Of a stretch of DNA of 64,000 nt, positions 47,608 to 59,823 are shown piece by piece (the first letter of the stretch is position 1; the number at the start of each line of letters is the position of its first letter). Position numbers and translations under genes: made by a program. The DNA comes from Coriolopsis trogii (Eukaryota > Basidiomycota > Agaricomycetes > Polyporales > Polyporaceae). A model generated the notes under the pieces. That model made no database searches, was not told where the DNA came from, and saw nothing but the letters and a program-made list of their open reading frames with translations. The stretch covers positions 248,001 to 312,000 of the forward strand of contig JAHYIO010000036.1 of NCBI GenBank assembly GCA_020543525.1, given 5' to 3'.

Positions 47608-50490
47608 ATGTCCATCTCAACAGCGTCTATGAGCAGCTGCCTGTTGCGCTCATGTAGCCCAGGTATGACTTCCAAATCCTCTCCCCGTGTCCAGAAGTCC
47701 TCGGCTGAGCCAAGGACCCGCAAAGACACCCTCAGGGAAGCCCAGTTCGAAGGCTGGGCTAAGGAGCTCACAGACCGCGTTCGCACCTGGGAACGCGACT
47801 TTGACTCGTTTCTGTCGACGTTCGTGCCAAGCTCAGCTCCCCCCGACGTCCCTCTTTCCGCTGGTTACGGTGCCGCCTTCTCGTCCTACACACCAAGTAG
47901 AGGTAAAGAAGTCCAGAGCTACGACGGACTGGTAAGTTCTCATGCGTTACTTTGGTGTCATCTGGCTGACCTCTGGTTAGTTCGAAGGCTTGGAATCAGT
48001 CGTTTCCAGTTTTCCTTCGGACAAGAAGCCCTCGTTCTATGCCAATCACAAGAAACAATTACTTTTCCCCTTCTCCTCCTTCAAGCATAACCATCACACC
48101 ATCTTCCCCGACATCGCCGTCTCCGTTCCTGGGCGCAGCCTCGAGGATGCGAGCTGGCGCGACACCGCCATATTCATCGAGGCGAAGGGCGGCGAGGATC
48201 AGGATCCCTACGATAAAAATGGCATGTGTCATTGCGAAGTTCTGGCGCAGATGGCGGTCGACGCTCGTGGGCTTGTTGTCGCTCACGGACTCCTCGCTGC
48301 CTATGTCATCGGCGTATTTGGACACAACGTCAGGATAGTCCGGTACGATCACTCAGGTGTCGTCGCGTCTCCCCCCTTCTCTATCAGCCAAGAGCCCGCC
48401 AAGCTGGCCCAATTTTTCTGGAAGTTCGCGCACCCCCATCAAGCGGTGTCCTTCGTTGGTTGCGACCCGACGACGCGCAGACTCGAGGCCTTCGAGCTCA
48501 CTTGGATCCAGAAGCGGTTGAGGCGTGCGAAGAAGGATGCTCTCACCGATCCCCTGCTTTGTCGTCGAACCGCGGTCTACGACACACGCAACAACGATGC
48601 AAGCCAGTCGAAGGCTTATTTTCTCCTCCAGCTCATCGACATCAACGCGCGCCTGCTCTCACGCTCTACCGCGGTGTGGCTGTCGATGCCAGATCCGCGT
48701 ACTCTTATGGCCGATGGCACCCTGTCTAAGTTCCCCCCACTCTCCGATGATCCCATTGAAGACATGGCGATCGTCAAGGAGTCATGGCGTCAAATCGTTC
48801 GTCAAAGTGAGTTGTCGTTCTACGATCGCCTCCAGAAGGCCATACCCCAGAAGGACTGGTATGGCCTTCCTCGCCTCCTCTTCGGGTGCGACCTAGGCGA
48901 GGAGGAAGTGGAGGAGTGGAGGACTCGCACCGAAGGCAAGACTGAGACGTATCAGGGGAAGGGGAAGGATCTCTCTTCCCTCCATGAATTCCAGGCTTCT
49001 GCCATGCCCCTGGAATCCCCAGCAAACACGGTCGTGCCGGCGGATCGTGCGTCGTCGTCTACATTTCCTTTCAAAAGTGTGCCTGCAGAGCCTCGCACTC
49101 CCTCTAGATCCCACAATCTTCACTTCTCGTCGCCACTGACGCCACTCAGCTCTGAGGTGGACGTCGAGGAATCTCATGAACGCGATACCAGCCCCCGCCC
49201 TTCGGCGTCGGGCCCTTCTTCCTCTACATCATCACTCCCGTATCCCCAGCATCAGACGTTCACATGGAGGGCCACAACGGATGGGGATGAAAGAGACGTC
49301 GCTCACGAGCGAAGCCACATGCGTCTGGTCATCGGTACTGTCGGGCGGCGCCTCACACACTTTAGGAGTACCCGCGAAGGTGTGACCGCGATTCGCGACG
49401 CAATCAAAGGTACGTTGATGAGTGGAGTCGCGTGACATTCAAGTGTGTCTCATGTTCTTTTTTCTCAGGACACCAGTTTGCTTGGGAGAAAGCCAAAGTC
49501 TTGCATCGAGACGTGAGCGCGGGCAACATACTCATTGTGGAGAACACCGGCGCGGAATTGTGGGTTGGGTTCCTCCACGACTTCGACTATAGTGCAATGG
49601 ACGAGCTTCAGGTCGAGACCGAGGTATCAGGCGACTCTGAGCCAGGCGAATCTGCTTCCGTATCGGGTCCTCCAGCAGATCCTGCGCGGACGAAGGATGC
49701 CGAAGCAGTCTTGAAAGAACGTACTGTAAGTGCATTATTGACGTTGATCACTCGCCGAAGCGATAAATTTTGCTCATTTGACACCTACTAGGGGACGCAC
49801 TACTTTCTGGCCAGGGACCTTCTTCTCTACCCCGGCATCATCCACACGGTAGCCCATGATCTGGAATCTTTCTTCTGGGTCCTCATTTGGATTGTTCTAC
49901 GGCATACCGCGCACAAACATCCTGCAGGAGACAACGCATATAGCGAGACGTTCAAGGCTGGCGATCGAGAGAGCGCGATGGCGAAGCTGAGCTTCATCCA
50001 CGATGCTGCTTGGTCCGTTCCTGGCAACACGCCTCTCTCTTTCCTCATCAAAACTCTCAAGGCCCTTGTCAAGAAACATTACCAGGACGAAGACCCTGTA
50101 CATCTCACCCACGAGGCCGTCTTGAAGGTATTCGATGAGGCACTCGCCATGAAGGGCTGGCCGGAAGACGACAAGGCTATACATCCTGTCAAGCTCATCG
50201 ACGACAGAACGAAGACGGTGTATACCCAGAAGAAAAAGCGCAAGGGAGAAGATGGGACATCGGGCAAGACCGCCTCGTCAAAAAGGTCCAAGACAACGGG
50301 CACAGCGAGCGGCAGCAAGAGCGCAGGAAGCGTAAGCAGGAACACCGGCAGCAAGACAAGCAACTCGGGTAGCGCGAGGAACATCTCTGCTTCTGGATCC
50401 AGCCACACCTCGAGCTTACGCCCGCAAAGGAACACGCCCGCCTCTAATGGTTCGCGTGGTGGGAAGCTGCTCGAGCGTCGTGACTCGTGA
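47608..50490 (+). CDS. FunK1 protein kinase E, 902 aa
   Basis: Exons 47608-47931, 47981-49409, 49469-49725, 49792-50490; phases fit, total 2709 nt. Leader MSISTASMSSCLLRSC; conserved N-terminal region FEGLESVVSSFPSDKK and HHTIFPDIAVSVPG. Kinase core: AIVKESWRQIVRQSELSFYDRL, ERSHMRLVIGTVGRRLTHF, VLHRDVSAGNILIVE, HDFDYSAMDELQ in place of DFG, and AHDLESFFWVLIWIVLRHT. The tail is rich in Ser, Thr, Gly and Lys (KKRKGEDGTSGK and onwards) with no order visible. It is the intact reference copy of the D/E/F/G subfamily. ATATAAA sits directly before the ATG. It is flanked by the TBC gene upstream and a fragment of a B-type kinase downstream. Confidence 0.92.
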
Positions 50491-50789
50491 TGCTACAGCC
50501 TAAAGTTCTCGATGTATCTACTATCCGAGCATGTACTACTATACTCCGTTTTCTCCTTTACATACTACTCAGCGTCTTTGAATGAATTGAGCTCAGAATA
50601 TCGCGATGTTAGCCTGCGGTGAACGCAACGGTAAGCAGATGGTGAGTATCCGGCAGACAGTGCCGTCTCCTATAGGAACGGTCTTCATCAGGCGGAGAGT
50701 GGCGGGCCCGGGCCGTCGGCTATTTAAGTCGAAGCGCGCAATCCTGGAGTTGAAAAGTTCGTGAAGGAGACTCCAAGCAGAATGTCTAT

Positions 50790-50960
50790 CCCGACCGGCG
50801 ACGACCTTGGACTCGCTTCAAGCGCACGAAGGAGCTGCTCTGCGTGACGCATTCAAGGGTCTGTCCCAGCTTATACTCGTCCTGACATCTTCAGATACTG
50901 ATGAATGAACTTCAAATTCATGCAGGTCATCGGATTGTCGCAGTGAGCAGAGCATCAGGA
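50790..50960 (+). pseudogene. FunK1 fragment H (B-type)
   Basis: A short stretch resembles the end of exon 2 and start of exon 3 of kinase B: TRFKRTKELL and a decayed ALRDAHKG. An intron-like segment with TTCAGATACTGA as in kinase B follows, then GHRIVAVSRA. Frames are broken and nothing else of the gene remains. Confidence 0.65.
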
Positions 50961-52482
50961 AAAAATGACTTGTCTATGGAGCGCGACGTAGTCTATATGT
51001 AGCGCCGTCAGGTCCCTCTGCTGTGAGCGGCTGTCAGCCACGCGAGCACTGCATTGACCTACATAGAGGTCGGTATGTAGGGCTACCGTAGTGGATTCAT
51101 CTGCCGCCAGACCGTGTTGGGCTCCCGTGCAATGTGCTCGCGCTGATGCAGCTTCAGCTGGCGACGAGCATCACCGTGCGTCATGCAGCGTGCGTAGATA
51201 TCAACGAGCAATGCAATATTATTGTTGAGCTTCGTTCTGGCGACTTGTCGGAATGGGGCGGCTTGCTCTACGACATCGTGTAGGACATGAAACACGTACT
51301 AGATAATCTAGGAGGGTCTGCGCTATTCCTGAATCGCAAGCGACGCCTCCAATATCGCCTGGGCGACTGGTCCGACCACAGCTTGTGGCAAGACTGTACA
51401 TGTCAAGTTCGTCGTCTTCCACGTCATCGTCGCTGTCGCCGTCGCTGTCGCCGTCGCTGTCGCCGTCGCTGTCGTCGTCGTCCAAGTACTGGTGCCCAGC
51501 AAATGGACCGTTCACCTCATGCTGCTCAATCTCCTGCTGCAAGAAATTCATGTCGTCGGAAAGCCGCTGTTCCTCTGTCTCGTAGCAAACTCATATCTTG
51601 AGCAAGTCGCAGTAGATGATTGGGATGAAGAGCGTGTCAGTGTTGGCGTCGAGAGAAGGTCCCGAGCCTACGAGAGGAGTGTGTTTGTTGGCCTCAAGGT
51701 CGTCGAGCAACTGCTGTAGGCAGGCTGTGTGCTTATCGAGCTGATATACATCCTATTGGTTTCGTAGCTTTGCAAAGCCCTCTGTCAGTGGATTGTTCCG
51801 TTTCGGCCTGCGAGATAATGGAGTAGAACGAACGCGATATACTCCTCCCACCACTCCGCCACCGCGGTCAACTTCAGCGAAGAACTTGCCAGCGCCGTGA
51901 GCACAGAAAAGCACAAAGGTGCGAGAAGGCGTACCTGAAATTCATGGATTGTACGAGACCAACGTCACTTCGGGCGGGCGGAGGGTGAAGGAGTGGTCGG
52001 AGAGGGATGAGTTCTTGCCTGTCCAGCCTGCGGGGCACTGTTGAGCAGCACAAGACCCCGGTGCGGCTACGAGAACATGAGTTGTCGTCAAAACACGAAG
52101 ACGAGAAGGATGAGGGGTCGCAAGCCAGGTGTCACTGACAAGCTTTGAGCCGGGGTCTCGAGGACAGACCCTAACCCTATATACACAGTTTGGACCGGCC
52201 CGACAAATTGCTCTCTCCCTCTCTCCATTGTCGCAAAAGCATCGTGCAACTCGACAACATGTATTTCGTGGTGTGGAATATCAGTCAATTGCAGACTACA
52301 GATATAGTCGAAGCTGAGGACCAAATCAAATTGAACGACACGGGATCACCTGATGCATTTAAGGGCAGGTCGCGTAACATGTTGTGTCAGCTACTAATGG
52401 ATTAGGGCCTTAGGTTCCAACCAACCACCGTTCTTTCTGTCGTTGACCCAGTCCGCCTGTCTCAGGAAGTTGAAGTAGAATA
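50961..52482. other. Accessory stretch with a decayed or unrecognised minus-strand gene
   Basis: The minus strand from about 51980 to 51083 has several linked frames: LTEGFAKLRNQ, LDKHTACLQQLLDDLEANKH, FLQQEIEQHEVNGPFAGHQYLDDDD, and RQVARTKLNNNIALLVDIYARCM. They could be exons of one gene, but stops and frame changes lie between them and I do not recognise the family. No gene is seen in 51990-52482. Confidence 0.35.
51409..51485. repeat. GTCGCC/GTCGCT-type microsatellite
   Basis: Tandem units of CGCTGTCGC and GTCGTC. On the minus strand they would encode a Ser-Asp-Gly-Asp run inside the uncharacterised frame at 51219-51551. Confidence 0.8.
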
Positions 52483-54235
52483 ATGCAAATGTCGTAAGTG
52501 ATCTCGTATGTTATTTGCTATATATTGCCTCTCATAATGTCCTTTCTAGTATACTTGATTTGGACGACGACGTGCTGACGCTCATCCTCAAGTTCGTTTG
52601 GTGCGGTGGAATACCGGAAGTCGACGGACTCGATTCCTTGTCTCGTACCTGCCGGCGACTGCGAGAATTAGCCAAGCCAATTATGTTCAGAAGGTGCAGA
52701 CGGAGTATTCATCCGACCAAACGCATCAAGAAGCACATTCCAGTCACGTTGTCGCCCTACATACGGTGAGTCCTGATGTCTCTGAGACTTAGTGCCGCCC
52801 CAGATACGAACCGAATCCACAGGATACTGGATCTGGACTGTACCTGCCATGACGGCAGGAAGCCGCCGCAAACGGTCCTATGTCGCGCTTTCAGAGACTC
52901 CGCCATCCTGAAGAATCTTACTTTCATGGACCGCCTTTCTACTCTCCGTATCTGGTGTTACAGACATCCTACCGCAACTGGACATGGACTTTCATGGCGA
53001 ACATTGAGCGTGATTCTTTCGCTCCCTCAGATTGTAGCTTGCACAGTCTACGGTCTGACTGTATATCCGGACTGTGCAGACGTCCTCGACGACGCGCAGC
53101 TGGAACCATTTGCGATGACACCTCTCACGACCTTCGTTTACGAACATCCCGGTGATCGCAAGGCGCCGAGACACGCATCCGAGGAGTCCGCTCTCGACCT
53201 GATCGTCCAAAGATTGCACACGTCTCTCGAAAAGCTCGGACTGGCTACCGAGCCCGCACCATTATCATCGATTGCTCGCCTTGACTGGCCCCGGCTGCAG
53301 GAACTTTGGCTCACCGGAGACCGCTGGACCGATCCCTCCACCCCCATCATTTCTCTGTTCTCGAACATGCCGCATCTGCGAGTCCTCGCTCTGCAGCTGT
53401 TTGAACGTCAGGATATTGACGTACGTGCCATCTGGCCACGCAGCTGGGCTGGATCGTCGTCGGTAGCGTTCCCATGGCCTCTTCTTGAGAAACTGATTGT
53501 CTCCCACCCCGATCCCGACGATCTAGTCTGGGAACACTTGCCCCACACCGTACGGCACTTATCCTTGCGTCCCTGGCCTCATCGGTGCGTACGTATGATG
53601 CACGAGCAGAGGGAGGAGCAATTTGGTAGATGGGAGTTCCCGACGGCAACATCATCAACATTACTCGAGGCTGTACGACGCTGCGCTAGCCGTCGGATTC
53701 TCTCTCTCGAACTCGAGTATCTGGCTGATCTTGCCGAGCTCGATCTATTGAAGGAGGTCAAGTCACGGTTCGCCTGCCTGACATCGCTGGAGCTTCATCG
53801 TTATCGTAGATCTAACAGTGAAGTAATCCCTGTGGTGAGTCTCTATTTAGTCGTACATACCGAGCTCGTGCTGAATGGTCGTAGAACGACATAGCGCAGG
53901 CGTTAGCACCTCTACCGAGCTTACTCATCTTGAGGCTCAACCTCGACCTCTCCTCAGTAGAAATGTTCAGCCCTTACGTATTCTTCCCCGTTCGCTGTTC
54001 TCACGAAGATGAACTCGAGGAAGAAGGGGAGAATCTGGTGCAGTCGTTCATTCACACGCTAGGCAGGTCTCTGCAGGAAGTATGGCTTTTCATGTACAAT
54101 TCGCTTGGACCAAAATGGGCTGTCCGTAGAGTAATTCGTGATGTCGTTGGAGGTGAGATGGTTGCCGGCTCTCGGTTTATCGAACTCCGGACGTATCAGA
54201 AGATGTACTATTCTATGGTATACGACTGCACCTAA
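52483..54235 (+). CDS. F-box-like protein, about 524 aa
   Basis: Exons 52483-52493 (ATGCAAATGTC), 52550-52765, 52823-53834, 53900-54235, all GT-AG with matching phases. The N-terminus ILDLDDDVLTLILKFV...LDSLSRTCRRLRELAKPIMF fits an F-box, the Skp1-binding helix set of SCF ubiquitin ligases. The rest has leucine-rich repeat-like rhythm (LRIWCYRH, LQELWLTGDRW, MPHLRVLALQLF, LLEKLIVSH, TVRHLSL, CLTSLELHRYR), as in the many basidiomycete F-box/LRR proteins that may choose substrates. The tiny first exon is inferred from the splice consensus; translation could also begin at 52515. The 3' end is less sure, since an extra exon might follow 54220. It is tail to tail with the protease gene. Confidence 0.72.
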
Positions 54236-54356
54236 TGACGAATCTGCGGTCCAATGCGTCACAGCACGTGTTATCCCGAACAACTTTGTTTCGAACTTGA
54301 AAGCAATACACTTGTATAGAAATCAAACAAGCTATACCCGTCTACACAGTCGGCAC

Positions 54357-56868
54357 TCAAGCACGCTTCACGGGAGGCGGTTGAGTAGCCTTGAGATCGT
54401 CGGTATTCTTGTCAGCGAAGCGCACATAATGCGTGTGGTCGTTGCGCTTGTGCAACGCCACGAACAGGGATTGATAGAAGTTCTACGAAGGCGACATTCA
54501 TACGTGAGTCATATGTGCCAATGGTCCTGTGTTCGTTGTGGCAGAAGAGACGTACCATGCCCAAAATGTAGAATCCATGGGAAAGAAGGTTCTGCAACGG
54601 CCTGAATAATAATCCCTCGTAGGATCGCGGCTCTTCAGTGGCGGTGGGATTAACCTGGTACAGGAAGGGGTCAAGACGAAGAGCAACAAAATGCTCCTCG
54701 CCACTTTCTCCCATAAATCCTAGATGGACATGGTCATACTCCTTGAAAGCGTCCATGGGAACGAGGTACTCGGGCGCCACGGGAGTTGCTCTCGGGCTCG
54801 CAACCATCGCATGATACTTCTGCAGATTGACCGGTGTGGGAAACACATTTTGCTGAATGTGCATGATAAGTTCCAGAGGAACATAAGAGTTGGAGGAACC
54901 TAAGGAGGTTGTGAGTCGTGACGTCTTTAGTAAATGTTGACCGCTATGGTAGCAAAATCGTACCGGTATCAAGTAAGACCTGAACGCCCTCCCCAGGAAA
55001 TCTGTGAAGAGTTCCTGGGACCATCTCTGCACAAGAAGTACCCTGCCGCGACAGTTGGAAGGACGTCCATCGCACTATCCAGTGACGGTCACTGGGGTTG
55101 GGACCGTGCACAACAACAGGGATGTTTTCGGACCATCGTATGTTCTGAGGACCAGCGGGGAATCCATTTAGCGTCATCCAGCTGGTGAACTTTGTACCAG
55201 GGCTGTCCCTACAAGGGAATTGCATCACATGCATGTTATAGTCTACACGAATCGGGAATACAACTTACCGGGATTGTAGCGTCTTTGGGGGGTTCAAATT
55301 GAAGTATATGGCGGTCTCGTCATTCTATGACCAAGTACCATGCAGTGAGTACTGAGGGCATGATGATTTAGGATCGGACTAGCGCACCTGCATAGGGACT
55401 AAGATGGGTTGGGTAGCAGTCCAAAAGCTCTGTGTATCAGTTAGCGACGTTTCATCACAGCCGTTCTGCAGCCCTACCGGAGCACTTTCCGCGCTAATCG
55501 GTCGCCAGAGTGCGGTCTCGAGGCCATCCTGTATGCTAGAAGAAGCGATACCGTTGTCAGGTGTGCAGTATGATACGGAAACGTAGTTTATTGCATACCT
55601 GCTCGGTCCCAGGCCTATGACACCGTCAAAACAGCCGTAATCCACTTGGTATGTCATGGCGTATGCTATCGCAAACGGATAGCGCCATATGATTGGTTGA
55701 CGAACGCTCCCAGTTTTGTCAAACTCCTGGCAATCGGGGAGGGAGAAGGGAATTGCCTCATTTGGATGGATGAGTACTGCAGGTTGTCTCAATTCCGATC
55801 CAGACAGTCGACAACTTGGAGTGGTAGACTCACAAACATAACTTCCATTGCCATACTGAATCACCCAATGATTCTTCTTCACACGGGGATATAGCGCTTC
55901 ATAATCACCAATAGTCCTGTGATAGGGTGGACTCCCCTCCCTGTACTTGATCTCTCTTAGCTCCTCTGCCTCGAGACGCCGGAAGCGGCGGGTCGGATCG
56001 CTGCTTAGAGTGACAATCTTGTAACCGGTCCCCCGGATCCACCTAGAAGTACCGAAGAACTCAACGCATGTACGACATTGACGTAATTAGGAGCCTACTT
56101 ACGATGTAGAGCAACCTGATACATGCTTAGTATTAGCTCCAAGTCTAGTGCTACTAGATCCCATCACGATGTGACTGACGTACCGGTGTCGATCATCAAT
56201 TGTACGGAGTTAGACTCAAGGCATGATAAGTTCTGAAACGATACATGTCGACTAGTTAGTAGGCGGTGCAGGCCCCCCACACACTGTTGTGCACAAGGGT
56301 GCCCAGTGGTCGATCGGAGGGAACTCACCACTTGCATCAAGTACAGGTATCTACCGGGGCGATACGGCTGGTAACCATGCGCTTTGACGTTGATGGAGTG
56401 GCCAATGGCAGTACCGCGAGGAATCTCGTCAGAGTCTTCTGACCCGGTGTCATCATCGGAAATGGAGGCATCAACAGCAAACGGAGCCTCGGAGGTCTGC
56501 GATGATTCTCCTGGCTGCCCTGGTATATTGGCATGGACGAGGGCACTGTTCGATTTCCCATCATCGGACGGGTCCTCATCCACATCCGTATCCGAAGACT
56601 CCTGCCGTACGATTGTCATTACATATGAGCTAGCTGTAGCATATCAGATATGTCACTTACGACGTCCGAGTCTGACATGAGGGTGGAGGAAGCGCTGATT
56701 GGCGATACAACATCAAGGTCTGACCAAGTATTGTGAGCAGACTCAAAGGTATCATGACGACACTGTACTGAAGTGCTCACCGAGAGAGGATAATCCCTGT
56801 GACAGTTCATTGCCTCCTGTGCCTGACATGGTGCGCGAAACGGATTCAGAGGACAGGTCCGAAGCCAT
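54357..56868 (-). CDS. A1-family aspartic protease, about ten exons
   Basis: The first exons, in transcript order, are 56868-56781, 56719-56661, 56601-56329, 56232-56184, 56115-56103 and from 56042. Later exons include a piece reading WRYPFAIAYAMTYQVDYGCFDGVIGLGP (about 55700-55600) and FTSWMTLNGFPAGPQN (about 55190). LLDTG follows (near 54965), then SSNSYVPLELIMH, and a last exon ending at 54357. Both catalytic motifs are present: MIDTG-CSTSW and VLLDTG-SSNSY, each split by an intron after DTG. The flap is QYGNGS. The end HGFYILGM-NFYQSLFVALHKRND and YVRFADK is typical of the family. Pepsin-like enzymes cut proteins at acid pH. Unusually, the predicted N-terminus is a Ser/Asp/Glu-rich acidic stretch without signal peptide. 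The middle exon borders are approximate. Confidence 0.8.
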
Positions 56869-56978
56869 GCGTCTAGCGGAGACGGTACACAGATCCGATG
56901 TCTGAAGTGGCGCTATGGAAGTACCCGTAGCGGTCGACGAGAGAGGACTCTGGGCCGCATTGATACAAGATGCCAGGG

Positions 56979-57906
56979 TTACTCCCTCATACCGCGCAAG
57001 GTCTTGAGAAAGCTGTATTTAATGAGTAGGGAAGTTGCATCAACGTCGGCCAGCGGATCAATTCTGGATGGACGTACACGTTCGATGGCTGCGGCAGGTT
57101 TCGGTTCATGCAGGTGAATCAGAGTATAGCCTGGGTGATCGAGGACAGTGCTGGTCCGATCCATGATGGGGTGAGTGTGCGATTCTGCCTCGTGAATGTT
57201 CGCCAGCTTTTGTAGTGAGTGCAAGCGCACGCAGTAGGCAGTGTATGATTGGTCGCGCCAGAGGTTTGCTACCGCGACCGAATACAACCAAGTCGGATCA
57301 TACGGCGTGTGCACTTCGAAGCCAGAAGAGTCGTTGACCACAGCTCGAAAGCACGAGGATACTCGGATGTGCACAACAAGGGCTACCGATGGTGCGGTGC
57401 CCTAGAAGTTCAATTCATTCGACAAAAGACATACGAAGCGAGGCCGCCATCGGATTCCACAGCGTTTGTTATTTGAGTGCTAGTCGCCATGCGCAATACA
57501 ACGTGCCCTTGTGAACCGCGCTGAAACTTTCCGATGCGAACGTGAAGAATACAAGAGACTCAATTGTTTGCCCGCATGTGTCAGGAAGCGTAAATGCTCA
57601 GATTGTGATGACGAGTAGCCCTGCACCCAGATAAGAGACGCTTCTTCAACACCGCATTTTGATGGAACCACTCGGGAACAATCGACGCACGAATTCTCTT
57701 CCTCGTGATGTTCGAGCTAGGTTCCAAAAGACATGCGATTATCGATGTGCCAGGACAAGGGCGCTGACTTTCTGAGGTAAGCGGAGAAGAACGCAAGGGC
57801 CGAGTAGTGGGCGCGTCGCATTCTCCACCAAGAAGAGCATGTGTAGATGCGGCTTCGTCTTGTAGAGTAAGGAGTCAACAATAGAAATACGACGGACCAT
57901 GCTCAT
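56979..57906 (-). CDS. Uncharacterised minus-strand gene, exon structure unclear
   Basis: A readable frame starts at ATG 57900 (MVRRISIVDSLLYKTKPHLH, then MLFLVENATRPLLGPCVLLR). After a likely intron it continues as KRIRASIVPEWFHQNAVLKKRL. A second open stretch (57374-56979) reads GFEVHTPYDPTWLYSVAVANLW, HSLQKLANIHEAESHTHP and ends LLIKYSFLKTLRGMRE. The pieces have even composition and may belong to one or two genes. I recognise no family or motif, and the junctions between them are not settled. It lies directly upstream of the protease on the same strand. Confidence 0.35.
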
Positions 57907-58860
57907 TCCGACCGGTGCCAGCGGACACCATAGTCAATTATAATGAGCATTGCTTGCCCATTGGTGAGCAGTCACTGGACGGAAGTCATCGCCATGAGCT
58001 ATACGTTATCGATGACCTCGCCTCACATTGCATGGTCGGAGAGGAGTCGGTTTCAGCACCAAATTGGGGCACAACCACCCTTCGTACCTTTGGCCATTAC
58101 AAGATATCAATTCTGTTTGGGGGAAAAATGCACCGCAGGCCGCGTCATCTTAGCAGAGGCAGCGCCTCAGGGTCTGAGGATGTCCATATATCCAGTACTG
58201 CCACTACGTACACCAGCCACGGCAAGCAACACACAGATTTCCGAGGGGTGCTTGCGGCGTCCGGCGCGATAACAGGCTTGGCAGAATCGCCGGAATGAAT
58301 GACTCACGATGTTTTTGTCTTCTGCATTCAAACAGGGCCCACATACACGACGATGCTGAGGTTACTGTCGCAAGAGCTACAACGAGCCCCGTAAACCCAC
58401 TGTATCGGCCAGGAAATCTCTAATGTGTTTCGAGATTAGATACTTGGTACATACGAAGCTAGTGAAGGTTCTTCGTTGATATTCATGAGTCAGTGAATCA
58501 ACCAATTGTGATAGCTCACCATAACGCTACTAGGCCCTTGCACCCATCCCGGGTATGGTACTCCCGTTTTGCAGAAAAGTCCGAGGAACATTGGTTCAGG
58601 ACGATACGACAATGGAATTGAGAATCAAGACGTACCTGAGTGTATGCCAGACCTCTTCATTAACCTCACAGCATGTAACATCCCATAGAGACAAGGCTGT
58701 GTTTGGCTTTCAAAGATGTTCAGGTTTTTCGAAGAAGTTCATGAGTACGGAGCAAGTTGGAAGGAGAGATTGGTGGGGCTCGGGCTATCACGTGCACTTG
58801 CATGGCGCCATCCACAGGGTTAAGGGCAAGAGGCTCCATCCCCAGCGAGTCAATCCTTGG
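57907..58860. other. Stretch without recognised gene
   Basis: A 127-aa plus-strand frame at 57915-58298 has no known motif. The right end is the sharp edge of the inverted duplication at 58861. Confidence 0.4.
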
Positions 58861-58961
58861 AGGACCGAGGTCAGGTATCGACTCGATGGGCGGTGGATGA
58901 CAGTCACGGTACCTGAGGGGATCTCGTTGTAGATGATTCTTCCGTTGTTCGCGGGAGCCAT
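58861..58961 (-). pseudogene. Truncated MDR gene: first exon only
   Basis: Exon 1 (58961-58913) reads MAPANNGRIIYNEIPSG, the same 49-nt exon as in the complete gene (MTPVKNGRIIYNEIPSG). Its splice donor and about 52 nt of intron follow, then unrelated DNA. It has kept its promoter and TATA box, so it may still be transcribed into the flank. Confidence 0.85.
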
Positions 58962-59823
58962 GGTTGACACAGAGATAGCGTTGGGATGGTGAGGGGCTGG
59001 TATGCGAGAGATGAATCGATGTTGGTCTGCCTGCTACGACCCCTGTTGAGTCGGTCTTTATACCCTCTCCAAGCGTCAAGCTGAGAACATCGTCAGGACA
59101 TGATGCCATTCGCCCGCGATGACGCCAGGAATTGACTTACTACCAGGAGGCACATCGCGATAGGAAATGTGGCGGAAGTCGTGGATCCGAGAAGTCTGCA
59201 CCGTGAGAGGCGGGAAAGACACTGTCAGCCTGGTAGGAACTCGTTCGGAGGCCGGCACCTGTTGAGTGACGGGAGAAGCAGCGCAGTCGCTGGGAGTTAG
59301 CACTTTGTAAGCAGGTGACCAGCCAATACGAAACTACATTTGATACAATCAGCCACTTCTCGTAGCGCAAAGGGAGGATGGAGTGATGACAAAGCGGCGA
59401 AGATGACTAGTAGTTGGCTGCTGACCGATATCGCTTCTGGAGTGAGACTCGCGACAATTCATGATCGGTCTGCTGATCGACGCTCGGAGTGTGTCTGGTA
59501 TCTGCTTCCGTGTGCGAGGAAGGGATTGACAGTGAGAGAAGAGACGAGTCAGGTCGGTGGCCTATTGGACCGTGCGAACTGGGACCCACATCCCAAGCCA
59601 CAATCGCCGACTACATGCCGCATACGATGGTGCAGACGGTATAACCCCGCGGCCAACACACATCGTCGAGCTCTAATGCGCGCGGACTCGTATGGGATAC
59701 ATCTCCGTGCATCGTGTATATCGCGAATCCTCATTCGTACTGCGTGACGACTAGCTAGTTCTTCCCATCAGTGATATATATTCTAGGAGAGAGGGGCAAG
59801 TGACTGAGCTCTCGTACCTGCCT

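Noticed and set aside
51385..51585. Plus-strand Ser-rich open frame (SSSSSTSSSLSPSLSP)
   Set aside because: It is a translation of the microsatellite with no flanking coding signal.
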